This document shows, piece after piece, positions 22,475 through 31,109 of a stretch of DNA of 40,825 bases. Each line of letters begins with the position of its first letter. The stretch's first letter is position 1. A model generated the notes under the pieces. That model had not been told where the DNA came from, did not search any database, and saw only the letters and a program-made list of their open reading frames with translations. This stretch comes from Calidifontibacillus erzurumensis (GTDB lineage Bacteria; Bacillota; Bacilli; Bacillales; Bacillaceae_J), in NCBI RefSeq assembly GCF_013303125.1, contig NZ_JABTTE010000028.1, forward strand, positions 1-40,825. The letters run 5' to 3'. The position numbers and the translations under genes were made by a program.

Positions 22475-22851
22475 TTTATCCTAGTCCCCTTCCGTCTTTC
22501 TCTTTATCATTTATTCAAGGTATTATGCAAATCTTTATATTTTACTTATAAAACAGTAATATATCATGTTCAATAATTATTATTGAATGACACACTTTTA
22601 AAAACAAATGTCCTATTCCGCAATTAATATAATTCACCATGTGCACTTTTTTCATTGTACCATGGCCAATAAATATATTGGGCTGTCTTATTTTTAAATA
22701 GGAAAAATTAATCACTTTTAAATAATGTAATAAAGCTTTATCCTAATTTCCCACTTCTTTATAAACTTCCAATTCTTTTATTCTACAAAAATATGTAAAA
22801 TCCAGGTATTAAAATATCCTTCAATTATTCCAAGAAACAATTATTATTTCT
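22475..22851. promoter_or_regulatory. Intergenic region with perfect 19-base palindrome at 22569-22587
   Basis: TTCAATAATTATTATTGAA is a perfect inverted repeat around T22578. Its 7-1-7 core (CAATAAT-T-ATTATTG) is reminiscent of Fur/PerR boxes but differs at two positions per half. The rest of the gap is AT-rich with no gene. Confidence 0.5.
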
Positions 22852-23520
22852 TTATTCTTGTTTTTGCATCTGCTCTGCAACAGATCGTGCAAAATGACCC
22901 AAATCTCCTTTTAGGTAAGCTTTCATAACTTCAGGAGCAATGGAAATAAGTGCACGTTCGATTACCACTGGATCAAAATTTTTACTTTTTAGCTCTTTTT
23001 CTAATTCAACCGCAGCTTTGATTCCATAATAGGTTGCCAGCTTATTAATTTCGTAGACAACATCAGGGTTTCCCTTTCTAACCTCCCCAATCTTAGAAAA
23101 TAGACTAATAATATTATCAGGTACTCCTTGTTCGGTAATGAAGTATCCATTTCCATTCAAATAAAGGTCTTGAGCATGTCCAACAAATTTCATACTAACA
23201 ATTTGCAAATTAGGGAATTCCTTTTGAAGTACAGTTGTTTGTACAGAAGTTGCCATATTTACATAAGTACTATTTGTATAATGATGTAGTTTGAGGAACT
23301 CTTTTACCTTTTCTGCTGGTAAAGCTAAAATAATTGTTTCCATTTTAGGTAACTTATCAGCTGAAACTGGTATACCATTTGAAAAATTAGTTATAAATAA
23401 ATTAACCTTTTCATTAGAAGGATGGTATATTCCTATTTTTTGGTTTACATTATCCCATTGTTTGACTAGAGCTTTTCCTAACCTACCTATACCAACTAAA
23501 GCTATACTTTTCATAATCAC
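22852..23520 (-). CDS. NAD(P)-binding Rossmann protein, pyrroline-5-carboxylate reductase-like
   Basis: The frame starts at GTG 23520, seven bases after AGGAG. The 222-residue protein opens with KSIALVGIGRLGKALVKQW, a GxGxxG dinucleotide fold, then IILALPAEKVKEF, a second Rossmann strand as in ProC, F420-dependent or 6-phosphogluconate-type reductases. The C-terminal half is helical (INKLATYYGIKAAVELEKEL) like the dimerisation domain of ProC-type enzymes. It is shorter than ProC (about 270 residues) and I cannot name the substrate. It is a single gene, divergent from the FNR-controlled hemerythrin gene. Confidence 0.75.
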   Translation of the reverse strand: MIMKSIALVGIGRLGKALVKQWDNVNQKIGIYHPSNEKVNLFITNFSNGIPVSADKLPKMETIILALPAEKVKEFLKLHHYTNSTYVNMATSVQTTVLQKEFPNLQIVSMKFVGHAQDLYLNGNGYFITEQGVPDNIISLFSKIGEVRKGNPDVVYEINKLATYYGIKAAVELEKELKSKNFDPVVIERALISIAPEVMKAYLKGDLGHFARSVAEQMQKQE

Positions 23521-23651
23521 AACAACACTCCTAATTCATGTTAAAAGATTTATTTTCATAATATTCGTAAATCAAAGTCTAATTTGTCACAACTATAAAT
23601 GCAAATAATAAAACTTAATCGGAACTTTAATCAACTATTCATATTTAGAAA

Positions 23652-23694
23652 TGTGATAACCGTCACAATAATAATGATCTTATTAACGTATGAT
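23652..23694 (+). promoter_or_regulatory. FNR/CRP-type site and promoter of the hemerythrin gene
   Basis: TGTGATAACCGTCACA (23652-23667) is a perfect TGTGA-N6-TCACA palindrome. TATGAT (23689-23694) is a good -10, which puts the start of transcription near 23701 and the site centre at about -41.5, the classical position for FNR activation. Expression would rise under low oxygen. Confidence 0.75.
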
Positions 23695-23770
23695 TATATT
23701 AGAATATATGAAAGAAGACCAAATCGATATTGTTAATCAATATATTAATAAAGAAAGAGAGGAAATATTA

Positions 23771-24286
23771 ATGGAGTCATCAAACATTCATTTTTGTAGA
23801 CCACTCCAGCGATTAATGGAAGAACATGTGGTGCTCCGCAAAGATATGGATCTTTTTTATGAAATTACAGAAGAAATTGAACTGGAATCCGGTACTGTTT
23901 TAGTGGAGCTATTTACAAAATTACATGAACAAATTTCACTTTTTGCATATAAGTTAAAGGCCCATTCTAAACTGGAAGAAGAAGGTTTGTTCCCTCTGAT
24001 GGCTCCTCACCTTGGAGAAACTGATCAAATTCTTGAAACGATGGAATTTGAACATAAAAAAGCTGAAGAACATTTACAAGATTTTCTATCTGAAGCTGAA
24101 ACATGTGGCTCATCCATTGATGAAAATGATGTACAATGGATCGCATTACACGCTTTCAGAGCCCATGCCACATTAACCCAGCACTTCGCAAAAGAAGAAA
24201 AAGTATTATTTCCTTTAGCGGAAAAAATTCTATCCATTGAAGAAAAACAAGAACTTGAAAGACTTTTTCATACCATTTCATCATAG
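23771..24286 (+). CDS. Hemerythrin HHE-domain protein, probably FNR-activated
   Basis: I choose ATG 23771 (MESSNIHFCRPLQRLMEEHV), eight bases after AGAGAGG. An in-frame ATG at 23690 lies upstream of the predicted transcription start and has no ribosome binding site. The 171-residue protein is a four-helix bundle with the metal-binding histidines and glutamates of hemerythrins: EEHVVLRK, LKAHSKLEEEGLFP, FEHKKAEEH and QHFAKEEKVLFPLAE. Such proteins bind O2 or NO at a di-iron site or repair iron-sulfur clusters. Control by low oxygen, from the FNR site, fits a role in nitrosative or oxygen stress. A terminator follows. Confidence 0.85.
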   Translation: MESSNIHFCRPLQRLMEEHVVLRKDMDLFYEITEEIELESGTVLVELFTKLHEQISLFAYKLKAHSKLEEEGLFPLMAPHLGETDQILETMEFEHKKAEEHLQDFLSEAETCGSSIDENDVQWIALHAFRAHATLTQHFAKEEKVLFPLAEKILSIEEKQELERLFHTISS

Positions 24287-24300
24287 CATTTTATATTTTC

Positions 24301-24341
24301 AAAACGAATGTTTTCATGTTTAAAATGACATTCGTTTTTTT
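24301..24341 (+). terminator. Terminator of the hemerythrin gene
   Basis: AAAACGAATGT (24301-24311) pairs with ACATTCGTTTT (24328-24338), followed by TTT. The A-tract on the left makes it potentially bidirectional. Confidence 0.9.
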
Positions 24342-24392
24342 CATCCCTCTTCCCACTCCCCTTTATTGTTAATCTTCCCTTTAATTCTCTTC

Positions 24393-24440
24393 TTGACAGC
24401 TTTTGGATATAATTATTTAATAAAAATGAGTGATTACTCA
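24393..24440 (+). promoter_or_regulatory. Promoter of the ABC exporter operon with TetR-type operator
   Basis: TTGACA (24393-24398) and TTTAAT (24416-24421) are 17 bases apart. TGAGTGATTACTCA (24427-24440), a palindrome with 5-base perfect arms, covers the expected transcription start. It is the likely operator of the TetR protein encoded third in the operon. Confidence 0.75.
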
Positions 24441-24473
24441 CTTTCTTAATTTATTACTGAAAGGAGAAATCCT

Positions 24474-25226
24474 GTGCAAAACGAATTTACCATTCCAACA
24501 AATACATCTCCGTGTATCCGCATTGAACATGTTAATAAGATTTTTGGAAAGAAACAGGTGTTGTATGATATAACTCTAGACATTCCTTCTTCAAAAATTA
24601 TCGGGATTCTTGGACCATCAGGATCTGGAAAAACAACGCTAGTGAAAATCATCGCTGGAATCGACGAGCCAACTGACGGTGATGTTTATGTATTAGATGA
24701 AAAAATGCCCAAGCTTTCGATAATGAATAAAATCGGTTACATGGCTCAGGCCGACGCTTTATATGGAGAGCTTACGGCTATTGAAAATTTGAATTTTTTT
24801 GCATCCATGTACAACTTACCAAGAGAAAAGAAAAAACAAAGAATTAACAACGTGTTAGGACTTGTAAATTTAACAGATTTCTCCAAAACGCAAGTTAAAC
24901 ATTTTTCCGGTGGTATGAAACGACGGCTTTCGCTCGCTATTGCCCTCGTTCACGAACCTCCAATATTAATTCTTGATGAACCAACTGTTGGAATAGATCC
25001 TATTCTACGTAAATCCATTTGGGAAGAACTGCGTAGAATTTGTGAGAGTGGCACAACGATTATTGTCACAACCCATGTCATGGATGAACTAGAAAAATGT
25101 GACATGCTCGGTATGATTCGTGAAGGGAAATTAATCGCAGTCGGTTCTCCAGAAGATTTAAAAGTGCGTTCGTCTACTTCCTCCATTGAAGAGGCCTTTT
25201 TGTACTATGGAGGTGCTAGTCAATGA
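24474..25226 (+). CDS. ABC transporter ATPase, ABC-2 (drug/export) type
   Basis: GTG 24474 follows GAAAGGAG by seven bases. The 250-residue protein has Walker A GPSGSGKT (47-54), signature FSGGMKRR (144-151) and Walker B ILILDEP with the D-loop TVGIDP (164-176), in the style of CcmA/NatA exporters. It overlaps the permease start by four bases (ATGA). Four genes follow the same direction: ATPase, permease, TetR, HlyD lipoprotein. It should energise export of a hydrophobic or toxic compound. The set is like E. coli YbhGFSR with its regulator CecR but has one permease gene. Confidence 0.92.
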   Translation: MQNEFTIPTNTSPCIRIEHVNKIFGKKQVLYDITLDIPSSKIIGILGPSGSGKTTLVKIIAGIDEPTDGDVYVLDEKMPKLSIMNKIGYMAQADALYGELTAIENLNFFASMYNLPREKKKQRINNVLGLVNLTDFSKTQVKHFSGGMKRRLSLAIALVHEPPILILDEPTVGIDPILRKSIWEELRRICESGTTIIVTTHVMDELEKCDMLGMIREGKLIAVGSPEDLKVRSSTSSIEEAFLYYGGASQ

Positions 25227-26239
25227 GAGTGTTCTCCATCATGTTCAGAATATTGCTTCAGCTTCGTCATGATAAACGTACGATGGCGCTTATGATAGTT
25301 GCACCCATTTTTGTCATGACCTTAATGGCATTACTCTTTAATGGCAATGAATATCACCCGAAAATAGGAATTGTGAATGCTCCTATTCAGTTTGTAAATA
25401 AATTAGAAGATGAAGATGCACATGTCGTTAGATACAGTGAAAATAATATGCAAGATGCCCTCTATCGATCTGAAGTTGATGCCATCATAAATTTCAAAAA
25501 CGGCATTCCCCATATTCAGTTGGAAGGTAGTGATGCAAACAAAAATAAAGCCGTTTTAAAGCTTATACAATCAATAACAGAGCAGCAAATTAACAATAAT
25601 GAACCTGAAATCACTTATGTATACGGCTATGAAGACATGACAACTTTTGATAATATCGGTCCGATTTTGATCGGATTTTATGTTTTCTTTTTCGTTTTTT
25701 TAATATCTGGCGTTTCCTTTTTAAGCGAAAGGACATCTGGTACTTTAGATAGGCTTTTGGCAACTCCATTGCGCAGATGGGAACTTGTTCTCGGCTATAT
25801 ACTCGGTTTTGGTGTATTTACGATCATTCAATCAACATTAATTGCTTGGTTTTCTATTGAAGTACTGGATGTAATGATGGTTGGCTCATTCCCGTTGGTT
25901 TTGTTCATTACAACATTAACAGCCATGGTTGCACTGACCATTGGAACTTTCATTTCTGCTTTTGCCAATAATGAAATGCAAATGATTCAATTTATTCCAA
26001 TTATAATTATTCCTCAAGCATTTTTTTCTGGATTATTTGATTTAAGTACAATGCACCCTTGGCTACAGGCAATCGGACCTTTTATGCCATTATACTATGT
26101 GGCTGATGCTCTAAAAAACGTGATGATTCGTGGACAAGGATGGGAAGCTATCGCGTTTGATGTCTATATTCTTATTGGTCTTTGTTTATTCTTTACGATC
26201 GCAAACATCCTTACTCTGAAGAAATATCGAAAAATTTAA
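25223..26239 (+). CDS. ABC-2 type permease
   Basis: The 338-residue protein has the ABC-2 layout: one membrane segment at residues 20-40 (MALMIVAPIFVMTLMALLF), a 120-residue extracytoplasmic domain, and five membrane segments from residue 145 on, with FLSERTSGTLDRLLATPLRR, the cytoplasmic coupling loop typical of the family. Its ATG overlaps the ATPase stop by four bases, so translation is coupled. As the only permease it would form a homodimer with two ATPase copies. The HlyD-like lipoprotein downstream is the likely periplasm-equivalent partner. Confidence 0.9.
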   Translation: MRVFSIMFRILLQLRHDKRTMALMIVAPIFVMTLMALLFNGNEYHPKIGIVNAPIQFVNKLEDEDAHVVRYSENNMQDALYRSEVDAIINFKNGIPHIQLEGSDANKNKAVLKLIQSITEQQINNNEPEITYVYGYEDMTTFDNIGPILIGFYVFFFVFLISGVSFLSERTSGTLDRLLATPLRRWELVLGYILGFGVFTIIQSTLIAWFSIEVLDVMMVGSFPLVLFITTLTAMVALTIGTFISAFANNEMQMIQFIPIIIIPQAFFSGLFDLSTMHPWLQAIGPFMPLYYVADALKNVMIRGQGWEAIAFDVYILIGLCLFFTIANILTLKKYRKI

Positions 26240-26257
26240 AGAAAGGACTTGAAATCA

Positions 26258-26935
26258 TTGTCAATAAAAGAATTGCTTCAAGAGTTACTCGATTCCAATA
26301 ATTCGAAACTTGTTATGACTGAAAAACAGCTCAATATTATTTGCGCTGCGATTGAACTTTTTTCTGAAAAAGGATTTGCAGCTACTTCAACTAGTGAAAT
26401 TGCTAAAAGAGCAGGTGTTGCAGAAGGGACAATTTTTCGCCATTACAAAACGAAAAAAGATCTTTTATTAGCAATCCCCGACTGCATTGTTGAATTGCAA
26501 ATATCTAAAACATTTTTTACACAATTGGATAACATTCTTGAACAACCAAATGTTAGCTTTGAAAAATTTTTAAGGGCAGTCATTTCCAATCGGAAAGATT
26601 TTGCATCATCCAATATGGTCTTAATTAAAATCATATTTCAAGAGCTTCCTTTTCACCCTGATTTGCGGCTAAAAATGACCGAATCGCTCTTTAAACCTGC
26701 CAAAGAAAAGCTTGTAAAAATTATCGATTATTTTAAAGATCAAGGACAGATTAAAGATTTGCCTAGTAAAACGATTGTAAATTTCATCTTTACGACAATC
26801 TTTGGTTATATGTTTACTTGTTATATCGCCCAACTAGATTTAGATTGGAATATTGAAAAAGAAACTGAAAATCTAGTCCGTTACATTATGAATGGTTTAT
26901 GTAAACCTGCTTCACCGACAAGTGAATTTTCATAA
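26258..26935 (+). CDS. TetR family repressor of the exporter operon
   Basis: TTG 26258 is ten bases after AAAGGA; the TTG at 26249 is only one base from it. The 225-residue protein has a TetR HTH: IICAAIELFSEKGFAATSTS and EIAKRAGVAEGTIFRHYKTK (about residues 23-66), then a variable ligand domain. It is third in the operon and should bind the TGAGTGATTACTCA site over the promoter. Ligand binding would then release export of the compound, as with CecR in E. coli; this is inference from layout. Confidence 0.9.
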   Translation: MSIKELLQELLDSNNSKLVMTEKQLNIICAAIELFSEKGFAATSTSEIAKRAGVAEGTIFRHYKTKKDLLLAIPDCIVELQISKTFFTQLDNILEQPNVSFEKFLRAVISNRKDFASSNMVLIKIIFQELPFHPDLRLKMTESLFKPAKEKLVKIIDYFKDQGQIKDLPSKTIVNFIFTTIFGYMFTCYIAQLDLDWNIEKETENLVRYIMNGLCKPASPTSEFS

Positions 26936-26951
26936 TATTAGAGGTGATCGT

Positions 26952-28127
26952 ATGAAAAATTTATTGTTGTTAATAGGGCTTGTTATTATTTTTACAACCG
27001 GTTGTTCTACACCTGTAAGCAATTTTCTCTCAAAAGATAAAGATTATTTAATATTAGAAGGAGATATTCAAAATAATATTATTTCAGCAACAAGCACGGT
27101 TAGCGGTAAGATCATTGAAATGAATAAAGAACAAGGGGAACCAGTAAAAAAAGGTGATGTAATTGCTGTGATCGATGGTGCCAATCAAAGATTTGAAGTA
27201 GATCGGCTGCAAGCTGTTGTAAATATGAAAAAAGCAAAACTTGAAGAGTTAAAAGCCGGAACCCGAAAACAGCAAATTGATCAAGCAAAGGCTCAAGTTC
27301 GTGCGGCAAAAGCACAATTGGACTTATTAATTTCTGGAAGTAGAAAGGAACAAATCAATCAAGCTAAGAATAACGTTGCTATTGCAGAAGAAGCATTGAA
27401 AAGTGCTCAAGTTACGTATGATCATCTAAAAGAATCATATGATCGGTCGTTAAAACTATATGAAGAAGGAGCATTGCCAAAGCTTGATATGGACAATGCG
27501 AAATATAATTTAGAAACTGCAGAGAAACAACTAACAACATTTAAATACCAATTGGAAAATGCCAAACAACAGTTAATTCACCTTGAGAACGGTCCAACAG
27601 AGCAAGAAATTAATGCAGCAAGAGCCAATTATGATGCAGCGAAAGCACAATTAGACTTACTCTTAAGCGGTGCAACAGAACAATCGATTCAAGCAGCTCA
27701 AGCTGATTTGGACCAATCGATTGCTCAATTAAATCAAGCTAAAAATAATTTAAATAATACAAAAATCACAGCTCTTGCTAGTGGAATTCTCATAAGCAAA
27801 AACTTTGAACTCGGTGATGTCGTAAATGTAGGAAGCAATATCGCTGATATCGCCATTGAAGATGATATATATGTACTCGCCTATATTCCAAATGAATATC
27901 TAGATAAAATTTATTATAATCAAGCATTAATAGTCACTACCTCATTAGGTGAACAAACTGGAAAAGTTAGTTACATCGCATTAAAACATGAATATGTACC
28001 AAAGGATAAACAATCGACATCTGACGGAAACTGTATCACAACTAAAATAAAAGTTGCGATCGATGATTTTAACGGAAGATTAAAATCCGGTATGAAAGCT
28101 GAAATAAAAATTCCTTTAAAAGATTAA
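26952..28127 (+). CDS. HlyD/membrane-fusion-type lipoprotein of the ABC exporter
   Basis: ATG 26952 follows GAGGTGATCGT. The 391-residue protein begins MKNLLLLIGLVIIFTTGCST, a lipoprotein signal with lipobox TTGC, so it is anchored to the outer face of the membrane. A lipoyl-like half (TVSGKIIEMNKEQGEPVKKGDVIAVI) is followed by a long coiled-coil hairpin with a repeated unit (KAQLDLLxSG twice, KAGTRKQQIDQA/SGSRKEQINQA), then the second lipoyl half and a beta-barrel. Adaptor proteins like this link inner-membrane pumps to outer parts in Gram-negatives; in Gram-positives they sit on the outer face and help export. The fusion of lipobox and adaptor with a one-permease ABC pump is of some interest. 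Confidence 0.88.
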   Translation: MKNLLLLIGLVIIFTTGCSTPVSNFLSKDKDYLILEGDIQNNIISATSTVSGKIIEMNKEQGEPVKKGDVIAVIDGANQRFEVDRLQAVVNMKKAKLEELKAGTRKQQIDQAKAQVRAAKAQLDLLISGSRKEQINQAKNNVAIAEEALKSAQVTYDHLKESYDRSLKLYEEGALPKLDMDNAKYNLETAEKQLTTFKYQLENAKQQLIHLENGPTEQEINAARANYDAAKAQLDLLLSGATEQSIQAAQADLDQSIAQLNQAKNNLNNTKITALASGILISKNFELGDVVNVGSNIADIAIEDDIYVLAYIPNEYLDKIYYNQALIVTTSLGEQTGKVSYIALKHEYVPKDKQSTSDGNCITTKIKVAIDDFNGRLKSGMKAEIKIPLKD

Positions 28128-28574
28128 TAGAAAGTATAAAACTATTTATTAAGGTTCTAACTAATAACACCTGAATAGAAAAATACAAAATTAGATTAAT
28201 TGTTCCATAAAACTTTGTTTAATAGAAAATCCGATTATTTCTTTCTCAGAAATGAAATGTTTCTATTTTAGATGATTCCTTTATAGACTTTTTTTTGTTT
28301 TTGAACCTAATAATAAATTTAATAATGCACATCATTTGAATGGCCCTCCCACTCTCTTCATTGAAGTGGGATTTTTTTGTGCATCACAAAATTTTATTGA
28401 GGGTCATCAAATAACTGATAATAACATCAATTTTATAAGATTAACCCCCCTTCTCTTTCAACCTACAAATTTAGTTCAATTTTTATAACTACAATTTAAT
28501 TTATTTATTTCATACAAATTACTTTGACAGACATAGTAATATGAATTATAATGTATTTAAGGAGGTGAGGATAT
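28128..28574 (+). other. Intergenic region: terminator 28347-28378 and PadR promoter
   Basis: TCCCACT (28347-28353) and AGTGGGA (28365-28371) form a hairpin followed by TTTTTTT (28372-28378), about 220 bases past the HlyD stop. At 28524-28529 TTGACA and at 28547-28552 TATAAT, 17 bases apart, make a perfect consensus promoter for padR. Nothing else is evident. Confidence 0.8.
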
Positions 28575-28925
28575 TTGAATACCTCAATTTCAACTGATTT
28601 AATTCGTGGCCATACCGACACAATTTTACTTAATATACTGCGCCAAGGTGAAAGTTACGGTTACGAAATTTACAAAAAAATTATTGAATTAAGTAATAAT
28701 AAGTATGAATTAAAAGAGGCAACGTTATATACAGCCTTTCGGAGATTAGAAAAAGAAGGATATATCATCTCATTTTGGGGTGATGAAACGCAAGGCGGAC
28801 GGCGCAAATATTATCGGATTACCGAAGCAGGCATGGAACGATATGAACAAAATAAAAAAGATTGGGAATTTGCAAAAGAGATTTTAGATCAATTGATTAA
28901 AGGAGGAATTAATGATGGCAAATAA
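28575..28925 (+). CDS. PadR family transcriptional regulator
   Basis: TTG 28575 follows AAGGAGGTG by seven bases. The 116-residue protein is a short PadR: DTILLNILRQGESYGYEIYK, then ELKEATLYTAFRRLEKEGYI (the winged helix, residues 15-75), then GGRRKYYRITEAGM and a C-terminal helix. It overlaps the next gene, a HAAS-domain membrane protein, by 11 bases. PadR/HAAS pairs are a recognised module in Bacilli in which the membrane protein modulates the repressor. The promoter in front is a perfect consensus. Confidence 0.92.
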   Translation: MNTSISTDLIRGHTDTILLNILRQGESYGYEIYKKIIELSNNKYELKEATLYTAFRRLEKEGYIISFWGDETQGGRRKYYRITEAGMERYEQNKKDWEFAKEILDQLIKGGINDGK

Positions 28926-29580
28926 GATAAGTCCTCTTGACAAAAGGATTAACACATATATTGAACGTTTGTTTTCAGATGTTAGCCCTAGCCAGCAGCT
29001 GTTTGATTTAAAAGAGGAACTATTCATTAATTTGAAAGAAAAAATTTCTGACTATAAAGAACGAGGAATGGATGAGGAACAAGCTTTCAAAGAAGCAATA
29101 ATTTCAATGGGTGATTTAAGTGGTCTAATTGAAGATATGCGCAAAATTGGTCAAGATTCCGCAAAACAAACTGTATACTCAAAAATGCAAGCGCGAATTT
29201 CAACATTAGGAATAGTTGCCGGTGCATTAATAACATTATTTGGTATATTTACAGTATTAATAACTTATTTCATGAATTTACCGAATGAATCTGTGGTTGG
29301 AACTGGAATATTCATTGTAGCCGGAGGCGTATTAATGACGTATAGTATTTTAACAAGAGAAACCCGTAAAAAATATGCAATGAATAAAACACGCGCTTTT
29401 CTTTATTCCCTATCCATTGGGCTTATATTATTTGCAATTTTCACAGCCATCATAACATTTGTGACTACAAATGAAATGTTTATGGCGATTAGTTCTTTAA
29501 TGGTATTCTTTATGGCTGGGGTTGGATTATTTTTATACTTGATACTTACAGGTAGAAACCGTTATAAAGATGCTATTTAG
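28915..29580 (+). CDS. HAAS-domain (DUF1700-like) membrane protein, partner of PadR
   Basis: Of two adjacent ATGs the second (28915) is better placed, eight bases after AGGAGG inside the end of padR. The 221-residue protein has a soluble N-terminus of about 75 residues with the HAAS/permease-prefix pattern (LKEELFINLKEKISDYKERG, EEQAFKEAIISMGD) and then four membrane segments. It probably senses the envelope state and affects PadR. The gene ends at a strong terminator. Output genes are not next to it. Confidence 0.82.
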   Translation: MANKISPLDKRINTYIERLFSDVSPSQQLFDLKEELFINLKEKISDYKERGMDEEQAFKEAIISMGDLSGLIEDMRKIGQDSAKQTVYSKMQARISTLGIVAGALITLFGIFTVLITYFMNLPNESVVGTGIFIVAGGVLMTYSILTRETRKKYAMNKTRAFLYSLSIGLILFAIFTAIITFVTTNEMFMAISSLMVFFMAGVGLFLYLILTGRNRYKDAI

Positions 29581-29611
29581 CGGAACAAGTTTTTTGTTCC
29601 GCTGTTCTTTT
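29580..29611 (+). terminator. Terminator of the PadR/HAAS unit
   Basis: GCGGAAC (29580-29586) pairs with GTTCCGC (29596-29602), followed by TGTTCTTTT. Confidence 0.85.
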
Positions 29612-29692
29612 ATCAACTGCGTTACGTTGATCTTTTGTTCATTTAATATTATCTAATTCCCCAATGATTTTTAAAAAAGGAAAGAAAACTCC

Positions 29693-30238
29693 TTAATCGA
29701 TAACGTCACTTACTTCAATATTGAAAGTTTCTTCCCCTTGTTTAATTTGAATACGCCATAAATCTGTAGATGGATCATAACTTACTTTTTTTACAGCTTT
29801 CACTTCAACACTTGTAGATTTTTTGTGAACTTGATCCAATGCCTTTTGGATGGCCTCAGCTTCTGTTAAGTCTGTACCTGAAAGTGTATTATTTTTGAGC
29901 ACTTTAATTTTTTTCGCTTTAGATTGCCCTGGATAAGACTCTGCAACTTCATCAAACCATACTTGCACTTTTTCTCCAACTTTTATATCACTTAAAACAT
30001 TAGAAAACCATATGGCATTGTAAAATTCGGAAACACCGCCTGTTTTGCTAAAATCTTGAGGAACTGGATCAACAACAAGAATTCTTCCCTTTTCTTTAGC
30101 AACAACATATCCCTCTATTCCAGGTTTATCGTTAAAATCACTAGAGGAACCCAATGATAAATGGTCTTTTTTCGTACCGCAACCTATAAGCGATAATAAA
30201 ATAATAAAAGCAATGATAAGCATGTATTGTTTCATCAT
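29693..30238 (-). CDS. YobA-like (DUF3221) lipoprotein
   Basis: Two adjacent ATGs (30238, 30235) follow GAGGCGAG; either can start the 180- or 181-residue protein. The N-terminus IIAFIILLSLIGCGTKK is a lipoprotein signal with lipobox LIGC. Residues 40-110 look like a DUF3221 beta domain (GIEGYVVAKEKGRILVVDP, VGEKVQVWFDEVAESYPGQ), and the last 60 resemble a small PepSY-like or protein-interaction unit (VKAVKKVSYDPSTDLWRIQI). It would sit on the outer membrane face; role unknown. Confidence 0.75.
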   Translation of the reverse strand: MMKQYMLIIAFIILLSLIGCGTKKDHLSLGSSSDFNDKPGIEGYVVAKEKGRILVVDPVPQDFSKTGGVSEFYNAIWFSNVLSDIKVGEKVQVWFDEVAESYPGQSKAKKIKVLKNNTLSGTDLTEAEAIQKALDQVHKKSTSVEVKAVKKVSYDPSTDLWRIQIKQGEETFNIEVSDVID

Positions 30239-30350
30239 CTCGCCTCATTTCTATATATCACTGCTGGTCAAAAATTTAGACGAAATGAATAACAAAAAGT
30301 TACATGCGATGAAATAATTAGAAAATTCAGTAATGAAGGGATTTCTATTT

Positions 30351-31037
30351 TTATAACTGAACAGGAATCGGCCCTTTAAGAATCAGTTCATCTTCATTAA
30401 CAATAGAATCATAAGCAAGAATTTTAACTCCATTACTTGTTGCAAATTTTAGAGCATCAGCAAACTCCCAATCCATTTCTTTGTGAGGTGTAAAAAACAT
30501 ACAGCCCTCCATTTGAACAACAAAAAGAATCACACCGTCAAAACCATTTTGAACAGCATTTACTAATTCTAAAACATGTTTTGTCCCCCTTTTTGTCGGG
30601 GCATCTGGGAACATTGCTACTCCATTTTGTTCAAGCGTTACCCCTTTTACTTCAATAAAACATTGTTGGTCGTCTTTTTTAAAAGAAAGATCAAACCTTG
30701 AATTCCCATATTTGACTTCCCTTTTTACTTCATTTACGTAACCGAACTCAAGCATTTTTCCATCCTGGAGAGCCTCATAAACGACAGTATTTGGAGCTTG
30801 AGAGTCAATATTAACCCAACGATCATTTTTAATAACTGAAATTAATGAAAATTGCGTTTTTCTGCTTGGGTTTGATTTATATTCCAATAATATTTCAACA
30901 CCTGGTTGAAGCAGTTCTTGCAGGCGTCCAGTATTTTTTATGTGTACTATTTCTTTCGTTCCATTTACGAAAACTTCAGCCATAAATCTGTTTACACGTC
31001 TAATCAATTTTCCAGGAACTATTTTTCCATATTTCAT
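30351..31037 (-). CDS. sfsA: SfsA family DNA-binding/nuclease protein
   Basis: The 228-residue protein has the SfsA layout: an OB-fold start (GKIVPGKLIRRVNRFMAEVF, HIKNTGRLQELLQPG), and a nuclease-like half with SRFDLSF, CFIEVKGVTL and FPDAPTKRGTKHVLEL, which hold the acidic and lysine residues of a PD-(D/E)xK-type site. SfsA was named for sugar fermentation stimulation in E. coli; its exact role in Bacilli is not settled. It lies downstream of the hydroxyacid dehydrogenase gene with 72 bases between. Confidence 0.9.
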   Translation of the reverse strand: MKYGKIVPGKLIRRVNRFMAEVFVNGTKEIVHIKNTGRLQELLQPGVEILLEYKSNPSRKTQFSLISVIKNDRWVNIDSQAPNTVVYEALQDGKMLEFGYVNEVKREVKYGNSRFDLSFKKDDQQCFIEVKGVTLEQNGVAMFPDAPTKRGTKHVLELVNAVQNGFDGVILFVVQMEGCMFFTPHKEMDWEFADALKFATSNGVKILAYDSIVNEDELILKGPIPVQL

Positions 31038-31109
31038 AACTCCACTTCCAATAAATCGGATTTCTATGTAAATATATTTCTAAAAAAACAAACACTTAGT
31101 GAACGTTCG

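Noticed and set aside
23690-23770. N-terminal extension of the hemerythrin protein from ATG 23690
   Set aside because: This ATG overlaps the predicted -10 box and lacks a ribosome binding site.
18131-29178. GTATAC cores inside coding regions (18135, 20733, 23370, 29173)
   Set aside because: They lie well within genes, away from promoters, and a 6-base core is expected by chance in AT-rich DNA. Not counted as operators.
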